Source: JANNUT01 sp046331425 (lineage in GTDB: Bacteria; Acidobacteriota; Polarisedimenticolia; J045). Taken from it: a stretch of DNA of 64,000 nt. Both the position numbers and the translations under genes were made by a program. The notes below the pieces were generated by a model, which saw only the letters and a list, made by a program, of their open reading frames with translations, did not search any database and had not been told where the DNA came from. How positions within the stretch are numbered: the stretch's first letter is position 1; every line of letters begins with the position of its first letter. The stretch covers positions 138,958 to 202,957 of the forward strand of contig JAXLQU010000005.1 of the NCBI GenBank assembly GCA_046331425.1. Direction: 5' to 3'. Shown piece after piece: positions 45,739-54,143 of the stretch.

Positions 45739-45784
45739 TCTTCCACCTCTTTTGCCGCGACGGGCTCGAACCGCGTCGGCCGTG

Positions 45785-48665
45785 ATGAGGAGGCCGCCCG
45801 TGGCGCCGGAGAGGAAGACGCAGGATCGATCGACGGCATGGATCGTTGCGGCGCTTTTTTTCCTCTCCGGCGTGGCGGCCTTGGTGAACGAAACCGTCTG
45901 GTCACGCTGGCTCGCTTTGGCGTTGGGCTCCTCGGCGCGCGGCACGATCGTCGTTTTGTGTCTTCATGGCAGGGCTCGGCGCAGGCTCGTTGTGGGCCGG
46001 ATCGATCGCCGATCGACGCCCTGCTCGCACGCTGGTGTGGTTTGCGTGGGCCGAATGCGTGATCGGTGTGTGGGCCTGGCTGACCGTCGTCTTGATTGGT
46101 CGTCTCGTGGCACCACTCTCGGCGGCGCTGGCCAGCGGCGATCCGCTGCCGATGCTCGCAACCCCGTGGCGCGTGTTGCTGGCCGTGTTGCCGCTGGCGA
46201 TCCCGACGTTTCTGATGGGCGCCACGCTACCGCTGCTCGCGCGCTGGGCGGTCGATAACGGCCGGCTCGCACCGCGCGCGATCGGCGCGCTCTACACACT
46301 CAACACGCTCGGTGGCGCAGCGGGTGCGTTGCTCGCTGCGTTCTGGGTCGTCCAGTGGTGGGGACTCTCGGGTGCGGTCCTGGCGTCGGGCTCGATCGAG
46401 ATCGCGTGTGGCGCGATCGCCTGGCAGCTGTCTGCACGGAAAGGTCGATCCGACTCGGTGCGACCTGACGTTTCGATCAAACAGCCGCCGCGTCTTGTGT
46501 CTGCGGTCGCTCCTCGACTGCTGGGTTTCACGACGCTTGCCTACTTCACCAGCGGGTTTGTCGGCCTCGCGCTCGAGGTTTCGGTCTTTCGGATTCTGCA
46601 GGTGCTGCTCGGCTCGAGTGTCTACGCGCTGGCCGCAATGCTCGCAGCGTTTCTGATCGGGATCGGTTTGGGAAGCTGGGGCGGCGCGTTGATCGCTTCC
46701 AGGTTCAAACGCCCGTCGGCCTTCGTCGCGCTTTCCTTGGGCGCACTCGCACTCGGTGCAGGGCTTTCTCTTCGCTTGCTCGAGCTCTACGGTCGCACTG
46801 GCGTCGCACGGCTGCCGGCCTGGCTCCCGATCCCCAAAGCGCTCTCATACGGGAACGAGTTCACGTTCTGCGTTCTGGTGTTGCTGCCCGCAACGATCGC
46901 ACTCGGCGCCATCGTGCCGGCAGTCGCCCGCGTTGCGAGCACAACGCCCACGCAAGTCGCTGGTCGCTTCGGCCGTGCCTATGCGCTCAACACGCTGGGC
47001 GCGGTGCTCGGTGCGGCGCTCGGCGGGTTGGTGTTGATTCCATTGCTCGGCACTGCCGGCACCGTGCAGTGGCTCACCGTGTTGGCGCTCTTGGTCGGTG
47101 TGTCGGTGGTGTTGCTGGCCGACCGGCCCGCCAAGCTCGATCGCAACATTCTGCTTGCGACTGTGGCTTGTGGCGTGATCGGGATTCTGCTCGCCAGCGG
47201 CGTCGATCCGGCCCGAGCCGCGTTTCAGTCACGATTCAGCGGCACCGAGAGCAAGATCTTGGAATTTCGTGAGGGGCCGGTGCAGACCATCGCGGTTGTG
47301 CACGAAGACAACCCTGAGCAACTCGATTTCTTGCGGCTGGTGACCAACCAGACCAGCTTGACCGGCACTCATTTGTACGCGCAGCGCTATATGGGTCTGC
47401 TCGGGCACCTGCCGGTGATGTATTCCGCTGCGCCCCAGCGCGCCTTGGTGATTTGTTTGGGCACCGGCATGACCGGCTCGGCGGTGATTGCGCACGAGCA
47501 GGTTCGTCACCTCGATGTGGTCGAGATCTCGCCGGAAGTGGCGGATGTCGACCCGCTGTTTCGAGCTGCGAATCGGGGGCTTTTGTCCGATCCGCGTGTG
47601 ACGCTCGCGATCGAGGATGGACGACATGCACTGCTCGCCGCGCGCGATTCGTACGGCGTGATCACGCTCGAACCGCCGCCGCCCCGGGACGCGGGCGTCG
47701 TCTCGCTCTACTCGCGCGATTTCTATCAGCTCAGCTTGCGGCGGCTTACCCCCGGCGGCGTCGTGGCGCAGTGGATCCCGTTGCACTCGCAATCACTGGA
47801 TGAAGTACGGATGTTGGTGCGCACCTTCGCCGAGAGTTTCCCTTACGCCTTGGGTGTGTTGGCCGTCGAGCGCGATCTGATCTTGTTGGGAAGCGATCGT
47901 CCGCTGACGCCGTCGTTGACCGCGCTGCAGCGTGCGTGGCAATCACCGCAGTCTGCCGAGGCGCTGACACGAATCGGTTTCGAGGACGCGGCGGCGCTGC
48001 TCGCGACGGTCCGACTCGACCGCGACGCGTTGCTCGGTTTTGCCGGGGCGGTGCCGGTTGTTACCGACGACGACCCATCGGTCGAACACTTCGCCGTGTT
48101 CGGGCGCCGACCGCCGCTTCCCGAGATCGCGGCACTCTTGGCTGCTCCTTTGCCCCTCACAAAACTGATCACCGAGCCGGTTCCGCCGGAAGTGGCAGCA
48201 CGATTCGACCTGGCGCGGCGAGCGCTCGACGCCTCGATCCAGGGAGCGCTGCTCGCCGAACGGCGACGACCCGCACAAGAGTGGTCGCAACGCTTCGACC
48301 TAGCACTCTCGTTACGACCCTCCGATTCCTACCTGCGTTACGTCGACGGAGCCTCGGACGAACATCTCCGCCGGCTGCAAACCAAGGCCGACGCCGACAA
48401 CAACGCGGACGCGTGGCTTGCGATCGCACAGAAGCGCGAGTTGCGCGGCGAACCGCGCGAAACACAAGCGGCGCTGCGCCGAGCGATGGAGTTGGCGCCG
48501 AATGATCCACGCGCCTTGCTATCACTGGGCAAATGGTTGATCGACAGCCGAACGAATCTGTCGGAAGGCCGGGCTTTGTTGACGCGTGCCTTGGCACTGC
48601 TGCCGCCTGACCATCGCTTGGCCGAACCGCTGCGCCGCATGCTCTCGTCAGGGCCCGCCGATTAG
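45785..48665 (+). CDS. MFS-like / spermidine synthase-like / TPR fusion, one frameshift
   Basis: The protein starts at ATG 45785-45787 with a hydrophobic segment (WIVAALFFLSGVAALVNETV). Near 45,955 it changes frame; restoring one base before TTTTGTGTCTTCATG joins it to MAGLGAGSLWAGSI. About 10-12 membrane helices follow, with the LNTLGGAAGALLA and LNTLGAVLGAALGG repeats typical of fused MFS/spermidine synthase proteins. A Rossmann methyltransferase-like domain (ICLGTGMTGSAV, then VEISPEV and IEDGRHAL) and C-terminal TPR units come next. The full length is about 960 residues. Polyamine synthase activity is not assured, since these fusions are uncharacterised. Confidence 0.85.
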
Positions 48666-48694
48666 TTGACGGGCTCAGCCTCTCCCCCTACACT
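48666..48694 (+). promoter_or_regulatory. Sigma-70 promoter of tRNA-Leu
   Basis: TTGACG (48666-48671), a 17-base spacer and TACACT (48689-48694) form a good promoter that starts at the base after the upstream gene's stop. Transcription would begin near 48701, about 17 bases before the tRNA. Confidence 0.6.
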
Positions 48695-48717
48695 CCCGGC
48701 CTTCAAAACAGCCAGGT

Positions 48718-48804
48718 GCCCAAGTGGCGGAATTGGCAGACGCGCATGGTTCAGGTCCATGTGGGCGCAAGTCCGTGGGGGTTCGAGTCCCTCCTTGGGC
48801 ACCA
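48718..48804 (+). tRNA. tRNA-Leu (anticodon CAG)
   Basis: The 87-base sequence folds as a class II tRNA: acceptor GCCCAAG pairs with CTTGGGC, the anticodon stem CATGG/CCATG encloses the loop TTCAGGT, there is a long variable arm, and the T loop is GTTCGAGTC. The anticodon CAG decodes CUG leucine. The discriminator is A and CCA is encoded (48802-48804). It has its own promoter upstream. Confidence 0.96.
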
Positions 48805-48824
48805 ACAGTGAGACGACCAACAAA

Positions 48825-48848
48825 ACGCCGCCGATCATCCGGCGGCGT
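48825..48848 (+). terminator. Hairpin terminator after tRNA-Leu
   Basis: ACGCCGCCG (48825-48833) and CGGCGGCGT (48840-48848) form a perfect nine-base stem with a six-base loop, followed by TGCTCTTCC. It is 20 bases past the tRNA. The pyrimidine tail is only moderately T-rich. Confidence 0.6.
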
Positions 48849-48867
48849 TGCTCTTCCCAGACAAATG

Positions 48868-48940
48868 CGGGGACGGTCTACCTATTTCCGCACCGCACCC
48901 GATCGCCGCATCGCGGCCTGTAATGGGTGAACCGTCCCCG
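48868..48940. repeat. REP/MITE-like inverted-repeat element
   Basis: CGGGGACGGT at 48868-48877 and its exact complement ACCGTCCCCG at 48931-48940 bound a 73-base segment. The arms extend imperfectly for about 19 bases (CTACCTATT against TCACCCATT). The GGGGACGG(T)…CTATT arm resembles palindromic repeats linked to RAYT/REP transposases. No transposase lies in the window and no second copy was seen here. It occupies the gap between tRNA-Leu and the convergent DUF4388 gene. Confidence 0.6.
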
Positions 48941-48954
48941 AATTAGTCCTCGAC

Positions 48955-49488
48955 CTAGTGCTCACGACCGGCTTCGTCCCAGCGGCGTGCCGCCTCGAGC
49001 AGCAACGACTGCGGGTCGAGCGCCACGCCAAAGGAACTGTCGGTCGAGCGCGAGAGCTCATCGTGCGCCACCCGGAAACGAAACACTCCTTCGTTCCACG
49101 TGAGGATCTCGCTGACCTTGGCTTCGATCTCCTCGGCGAGCACCTGAGCCAGCACATCCATCTCGATCGCGCCCATCTCCAAAAGCACAGTGCCGAGTGG
49201 TTTGAACGCGAGGCCATTGGACTGGCGACGCACCGCCTCGCCCAGCAGATCTGGATCGAGGACCCGACGACGCAAGAGCGCCGACCCAACCCGGTCGGTG
49301 GAGCCCGCGATCTCTGCGCCAACCACACGTCCGGCGCTGAAGCGAATCGCTCCCTGCTCTGGCGGATCCTCGCGCTCGATCGTGAGCACTCCGTCGCGCC
49401 GCGCGGCGCTGAGAATCTGAACGATGTCGGCCAATGCGATCGCCTCCAGGCGACCGGCGAGTACGAGCGTCGGAATCGTGGATGACAT
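48955..49488 (-). CDS. PATAN/DUF4388-domain protein
   Basis: ATG 49486-49488, preceded by GGAGA, gives a 177-residue protein. It begins with a DUF4388 (PATAN) domain: LAGRLEAIALADIVQILSAA, then GVLTIEREDPPEQGAIRFSA and GRVVGAEI. These domains occur in gliding-motility and signalling regulators. The second half has a helical segment (GTVLLEMGAIEMDVLAQVLA) that resembles the type II/IV secretion N-terminal helical motif. It is the last gene of a probable HEAT lipoprotein-bactofilin-methyltransferase-like-DUF4388 operon. The partner protein is unknown. Confidence 0.8.
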   Translation of the reverse strand: MSSTIPTLVLAGRLEAIALADIVQILSAARRDGVLTIEREDPPEQGAIRFSAGRVVGAEIAGSTDRVGSALLRRRVLDPDLLGEAVRRQSNGLAFKPLGTVLLEMGAIEMDVLAQVLAEEIEAKVSEILTWNEGVFRFRVAHDELSRSTDSSFGVALDPQSLLLEAARRWDEAGREH

Positions 49489-49582
49489 GGGCTTTCTCCG
49501 GACCTTCACGAACAACAACCTAGGTCCGGCGAACCGTTGCGGCCAGCCGGGAAGCGTTACTCCCGTTGGCGAGAGGGGCGCG

Positions 49583-50176
49583 TCACCCCCGCTTGCGACA
49601 GAGGATCTCGCGCAGTCCATCACGCCGCAGGGCGATCTCGTCCACCATCAGCGGCGCGACCATCCGCGAGAAGTCGGCATTCTGGCGAATCCGGATCGTC
49701 GGTGCCGGCTCCAGCAGCGAGTTGAGTTTGAGTGACCCGTCCTCGCTCACATCGATCTTCAGAAACGGTGGCGCTTGTGTCGGTTCACGACGGGCCAGCA
49801 GGTAGAGCGCGCCACCGACCTTCAGAACGCGCGCCCACTCGGCAGCCAGTGCTCGCGCATCGGCATCGGACTGCAGATCGAGGGCGTCGAAGCCGAGGAT
49901 CAGATCGAGGCTCTCGTCCAGTGCTGCGAGCGGAATGCACGGCTGCGCGTCGCCCTCGACCGTGACCCGGCAGCCGAGCGCATGGAATGTCTCGATCGAT
50001 CGCGACGATGCCGGGCCGCAAAGCAGGACGCGCGGAGTCCCCTCTTGCGCCTTGCGGCGCAAGCCGGCGATCGCTTGGGCCAACTGACGCGATGGTGAAA
50101 GAAGCGCAGCTCCCGGCAACGACGGCGCGGTCGTCGTCGACGTCGGGGTCGTGCTGCGCTTCCCGAACAAAGACAT
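49583..50176 (-). CDS. Methyltransferase-like protein with degenerate SAM motif
   Basis: The 197-residue protein has a Ser/Thr/Pro-rich N-terminus (1-35), then what looks like a class I Rossmann core: RVLLCGPASSRSIETFHALG where motif I (GxGxG) should be, CRVTVEGD at strand 2, LDLILGFDALDL and WARVLKVGGALYLLARREP. The glycine-rich loop is mostly lost, so SAM binding is doubtful. It lies 6 bases after bactofilin, a placement that suggests a cell-shape or envelope role. It could be a pseudo-enzyme. Confidence 0.6.
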   Translation of the reverse strand: MSLFGKRSTTPTSTTTAPSLPGAALLSPSRQLAQAIAGLRRKAQEGTPRVLLCGPASSRSIETFHALGCRVTVEGDAQPCIPLAALDESLDLILGFDALDLQSDADARALAAEWARVLKVGGALYLLARREPTQAPPFLKIDVSEDGSLKLNSLLEPAPTIRIRQNADFSRMVAPLMVDEIALRRDGLREILCRKRG

Positions 50177-50182
50177 CGTGCG

Positions 50183-50770
50183 TTACTGACCGACGCCCGC
50201 AGGTCGATTCTGGTTGGCGAGCGTCGCCTGAGTACCCGACGGCGCTCCCGCATGAACCGGAGCCGTGGCATGAGCCTGCGATTGTGACGACGCGACGCTG
50301 GTACGCGGCGCGTTCTTTTCCATGTCGACGTTGCCTTTGAAACGCGCACCATCGGCGATCGCGATTCGGGGCGAGATGATATCGCCGTTGAGTGTGCCGC
50401 CATTGGCCACCTCGAGTCGCTCACCGGCGATCACGTCACCGTTGACCGTTCCCTCGATGCGGATCGACTTGGCCTCGACGGTGGCTTGGATGTGCGCCGA
50501 TTTGCCAATCGTGAGGTGATGATCGCGAAGCCGCACCACCCCCTCCACACGCCCCTCGATCACCAAGTCCTCGTTTCCGATCAACTCGCCCTTGATATGA
50601 ATGGAAGGACCAATGATCGCCTTGCGTGTTTCCAATCCCATCGTGCTCATCGCTGTACCTCGCTCGGGGGCCGCCTGCGCGGCTGTCGGTTGCGGACTCA
50701 CGGCCAGTTCGCGCGCGGGCGCGGTAGCAGGACGCGGCGGTTCCGGTTCTTTTCGACCCCACATCGCCAT
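50183..50770 (-). CDS. Bactofilin
   Basis: Bactofilins are polymerising beta-helical cytoskeletal proteins that organise cell shape, stalks or polar structures. The 195-residue protein has a Pro-rich N-terminus (1-45), the bactofilin beta-helix at about 52-145 and a disordered C-terminus. The beta-helix has IIGPSIHIKGELIGNEDLVI, then EGRVEGVVRLRDHHLTIG, RIEGTVNGDVIAGERLEV and GTLNGDIISPRIAIADGARF. The start may be M1 or M3 (MWGRKE). It is 44 bases downstream of the HEAT lipoprotein. Confidence 0.92.
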   Translation of the reverse strand: MAMWGRKEPEPPRPATAPARELAVSPQPTAAQAAPERGTAMSTMGLETRKAIIGPSIHIKGELIGNEDLVIEGRVEGVVRLRDHHLTIGKSAHIQATVEAKSIRIEGTVNGDVIAGERLEVANGGTLNGDIISPRIAIADGARFKGNVDMEKNAPRTSVASSQSQAHATAPVHAGAPSGTQATLANQNRPAGVGQ

Positions 50771-50814
50771 CAGTGTCTCTCCCCTGCTCTTGTGGCGTCG
50801 CGTTTCCTTGACGC

Positions 50815-51963
50815 TTAGCTTTTTGACGGCGTGCCGGGCTTTCCGCCGTCGTTGGTTTTAGGACTCGGTGTCGGTGCTGGAATCTGACTTGCCAATTCGG
50901 GGTACTTCTTCAGAAGGGCCTGCGCTGCCAATCCGGCTTCGCGCTTGACGAGTCCGTCGCGATCGTCACGGAAAGCACGATCGACGACCTTGAAGCTCTC
51001 GGGGCGGCCAACCGCCGCCAACGCTTTGCCCGACTCTGCACGCGCCAACTCGCTCGCCGCATTCAGGAGGCGGTCCTCCAAGAAAGCGACCGCATCGCTC
51101 TCACCCAACAGCGCCAGCGCATAAGCAGCTCGCACCGCTGGCATGTCGTTGGTCTCTCTCGCCAGGCACGCCCTGAGTTCTGGAATCGCCTCTTTGCCCA
51201 CCAGTTGCATGAGAGCCCACGCTGCTTTGCCTCGGGTGACGGCATCGAAGTCTTTGAGGGCCGCCTGAACGGTGGCCAGCCCACGAGGATCACCGATTTC
51301 ACCCAGTGCCTCGATGGCGAGAGCCCGTACCCGCTCGTTGTCCTTTCCATAGGCATCGATGAGCACGTCGACTGCTTTCTTGTCTTTGAGCCTGCCGAGG
51401 GTGCGAGTGCTGGCCTCGCGGATGTTCTGGTCGTGATCTGTATTCAGTCTTTCAATCAAGTAATCGGTACTCGAGGGCTGCTTGACCACCGAGAGCGAGG
51501 TCACCAGAGCCCGCCGTTCCTCTCGATAGATGTCATCACTGGGCGACTTGGGCCGGGCCCGCTCCCCCATGAGAACCAACACGCGCGCAGCCTCCGGATA
51601 CGTCTCGGGGAGCACGTCTTGCAAGGCCTGAGCCACGCCGATCCGTACGAGCCGGGATTCGTTCGTGCTTGCCGCTTCGAGGGCCTTGACGGCGGCCGGG
51701 GTGCCGATCCGTCCCAACGCCTGGACCGCTTGCACCTGCACCAACTCTGGCTCGGTTTCGATCGCCTTCTGAAGCACTGGGACGTTTTCATCGGCTCGAT
51801 TCTGACCCAGCTTGGCGGCCGCGATCGCCTTCTCATCGGGGGTGTTGCCTTGCAACCCAGCCCCACGCTGACAGCCGATATTCGCAATCAGGACCAACGC
51901 GCCGAACGACATCGCAGCGCAAGACAGCGCCCACCCATGCGCGCTGCGGTGTGTGGACCGCAT
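50815..51963 (-). CDS. HEAT-repeat lipoprotein
   Basis: ATG 51961-51963, preceded by AAGGAGA, gives a 382-residue lipoprotein with signal SFGALVLIANIGC. About ten HEAT repeats follow, built on patterns such as VQAVQALGRIGTPAAVKALE and VRALAIEALGEIGDPRGLAT. The C-terminal tail is Pro/Lys/Gly-rich. It would be a protein-binding scaffold on the periplasmic face of a membrane. It is divergent from the GWxTD gene with only 62 bases between the start codons, so the two probably share control. The longer start at 51999 overlaps the control region and was rejected. Confidence 0.85.
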   Translation of the reverse strand: MRSTHRSAHGWALSCAAMSFGALVLIANIGCQRGAGLQGNTPDEKAIAAAKLGQNRADENVPVLQKAIETEPELVQVQAVQALGRIGTPAAVKALEAASTNESRLVRIGVAQALQDVLPETYPEAARVLVLMGERARPKSPSDDIYREERRALVTSLSVVKQPSSTDYLIERLNTDHDQNIREASTRTLGRLKDKKAVDVLIDAYGKDNERVRALAIEALGEIGDPRGLATVQAALKDFDAVTRGKAAWALMQLVGKEAIPELRACLARETNDMPAVRAAYALALLGESDAVAFLEDRLLNAASELARAESGKALAAVGRPESFKVVDRAFRDDRDGLVKREAGLAAQALLKKYPELASQIPAPTPSPKTNDGGKPGTPSKS

Positions 51964-52025
51964 CGAGATCTCCTTGTGCGCGGTGGGATTGGCTGCCACG
52001 GCGCGAAGGCAGTTATCTTAGGGCC

Positions 52026-53555
52026 GTGCTGCAAACCCGGTCAAATCAGACTCTTGCGAGAGTGTGCGCGGTGTTGATCGCGGTTGCGCTTTGGACCGCT
52101 CCAAACGGGCTCGCCGCCAAACACAAGGCTGAGCAAGACCCGCTGAAGGATTGGTTCGAAGGGCCGGTTCGGTATCTGATGAACCGCACCGAGACACGGC
52201 TTTTCAGATCGCTCCAGACCCACGATGAAAGGCTGGCGTTCGTCAAGCGATTTTGGGACCGACGCGACCCTGATCCGAGGACGGCGCAGAACGAAGCCCG
52301 CATGATCTTCTGGCAACGGGTCATGGAGTCCAACCAGAAGTTCCGCGACACACCCAAGCCGGGCTGGAAGACCGACCGAGGCAAGATCTACATCCTGCTC
52401 GGCCCACCGTTCGATATCTCGCAGAACCTGAACTTCGACGTTGGCGACAAGAACGTCGGGGCAAGGGGTTTGCTTCGATGGCATTACCGTGGACTGGAGC
52501 GGTCGACGAACACGGCGGAGTTCATCGTAGCGTTTTATCGCGACACCGACGGCGACTATCGCCTGAGTACCGATCCGAGGTTGTCGAGACTCGCGCTCGA
52601 TGTGACCGAGCAAAACCTCGAGCAACTCCCGGGTGGGACGTTCAGCAAACTGTTCGATCAACTCGCGTGGGGTAGCTCCCAGCTCTCGACCGCGATGGAC
52701 CTCGGTGCTTTGCAAGAAGTTCCCAACGAACAGGACCTGGTTCGCACCGTGGTCGAGGCCGAGCAGTTCGTGGGGTCGTGTACGGGCGCACTCGTAGTGC
52801 ACCCACTCGGCGCGCGCGACCGACGCGGTTGGGAGAGTTTCGCCGTCACGGTTGCGGTTCGTTCGGCTCAGCTTCGGCCGTTGTGGGACGGCAGCGCGGC
52901 GGAGCTGAGCAGTCGCTTCATCGTCAACGCGCAGGTGCGTTCCGATCGCGGCGCCGGTCCCGTGGTTGTCGATCTTGGAGAGCTGAACTTCGTCGCCGAG
53001 CCGACCCCCGACAGGTCCGATCCTTGGATCCGATTCCAAACCGTGGCCGCGTTACCCACGGGCGATTTGAGCATCAACTCAGCAGTCCTCGACCGAGTGG
53101 GAGGCAACGCCTGCACGGCTCAGTCTTCGCTCGTCGTGGAAGCCGACGATCCGCGGCGTCCAACGATCGCCGGGCCGGTGCTTGCCATCAGTCGTGCCGA
53201 CGCCGTCGCTGAAGGCACCGCGCCGCAACCATTTCGACTGGGGCCTGCAATCGTCATCCCGCGGCTGGATTCGGTGATTCCGAGCGATCAACCGGTCGTG
53301 ATCGCGCTCTCGATTGCGGCACCGCGAGGCGCTGATGCCCCTGTCGCGCTGTCGTGGAGCGTCACCCAATCGATCGACGGCGGCGCACCTCAACCATTCG
53401 CCTCCGGCGGTCCGATCGCAGACGGGCGCGGTCCGCGTGCTTGGGAATTCCCGGCCGGGAAGTTGCCGCTGGGCCGATACACGATCGAGTTGCACGCCAC
53501 CAGTAGCGAGGGTGTCGAGACCAAACGCTCGCTGTCGTTCGACCGGGTTCCGTAG
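52026..53555 (+). CDS. Exported GWxTD-domain protein
   Basis: The 509-residue protein begins at GTG 52026-52028 with a signal peptide (VCAVLIAVALWTAPNGLAA). The GWxTD domain follows: FWDRRDPDPRTAQNEARMIF and the name-giving GWKTDRGKIYILLGPP. The remaining 350 residues are beta-rich with no known catalytic motif. GWxTD proteins occur in Bacteroidota, Acidobacteriota and Gemmatimonadota and have no settled function. A TATCTT -10-like box ends six bases before the GTG, so the mRNA might be leaderless. The 3' end faces DUF4340, 9 bases away. Confidence 0.88.
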   Translation: MLQTRSNQTLARVCAVLIAVALWTAPNGLAAKHKAEQDPLKDWFEGPVRYLMNRTETRLFRSLQTHDERLAFVKRFWDRRDPDPRTAQNEARMIFWQRVMESNQKFRDTPKPGWKTDRGKIYILLGPPFDISQNLNFDVGDKNVGARGLLRWHYRGLERSTNTAEFIVAFYRDTDGDYRLSTDPRLSRLALDVTEQNLEQLPGGTFSKLFDQLAWGSSQLSTAMDLGALQEVPNEQDLVRTVVEAEQFVGSCTGALVVHPLGARDRRGWESFAVTVAVRSAQLRPLWDGSAAELSSRFIVNAQVRSDRGAGPVVVDLGELNFVAEPTPDRSDPWIRFQTVAALPTGDLSINSAVLDRVGGNACTAQSSLVVEADDPRRPTIAGPVLAISRADAVAEGTAPQPFRLGPAIVIPRLDSVIPSDQPVVIALSIAAPRGADAPVALSWSVTQSIDGGAPQPFASGGPIADGRGPRAWEFPAGKLPLGRYTIELHATSSEGVETKRSLSFDRVP

Positions 53556-53564
53556 CGCGATCGT

Positions 53565-54143
53565 TTACTGCTGATGTGTCGCCTCGGGAATCAGCGACTC
53601 GAGACCGAACGCCTTGCGCCCGACGCCGCCCAGCAAGTCGGCCACATCGACGCTGACCAAAACAACGCGATCGAAGCCGTCGATCTGCGCGTAAAACGCC
53701 GGCTCCAACTCCGAGGGGTTGCCGATGGCGAGCGTCACCCGTTGCGCCGTTTCTCCGGGTGCGGTCGATTTGAGCGTCGCGGTGAGCAAGGCAGCCGGAG
53801 GCTTCAATCCGTAACGCACCAGATCGGTGGGCTGCTCCTCGACCACCGACTTGAATCGCACGCGACTCCATGCCCCTACGAGTTCCGGCGCGATCGCTGC
53901 GTCGGTACCCTCCGTTCCTGCGCTGAGGATCCATTGGCCGGACGCGTCGCGTGCCCACGACGCCTGTTTGGTGACTTCGGTCAGCGCAAAACTGAGGTCG
54001 GCAACTCGGGTCGAGGCGTAAGGAAACACCAGTTCTTCGATGTGTCGTTTGCCCTGCGCTTGGTCCTGCTTCAACTCACGCATCGCAAACAAGACAAGCA
54101 CGCCGACAAGCACAAGACCTGCGATCAACTTGCCTGTCTTCAC
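53565..54143 (-). CDS. DUF4340 membrane-anchored protein
   Basis: GTG 54141-54143 overlaps the GldG-like stop (GTGA). The 192-residue protein has one N-terminal membrane helix (GKLIAGLVLVGVLVLFAM) and an extracytoplasmic DUF4340 domain (VADLSFALTEVTKQASWARD, then RVRFKSVVEEQPTDLVRYGL and VTLAIGNPSE). DUF4340 proteins regularly end GldA-GldF-GldG-like ABC operons and are thought to be part of the complex. Most homologues are longer, with two or three domain copies; this one has a single copy. Confidence 0.85.
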   Translation of the reverse strand: MKTGKLIAGLVLVGVLVLFAMRELKQDQAQGKRHIEELVFPYASTRVADLSFALTEVTKQASWARDASGQWILSAGTEGTDAAIAPELVGAWSRVRFKSVVEEQPTDLVRYGLKPPAALLTATLKSTAPGETAQRVTLAIGNPSELEPAFYAQIDGFDRVVLVSVDVADLLGGVGRKAFGLESLIPEATHQQ

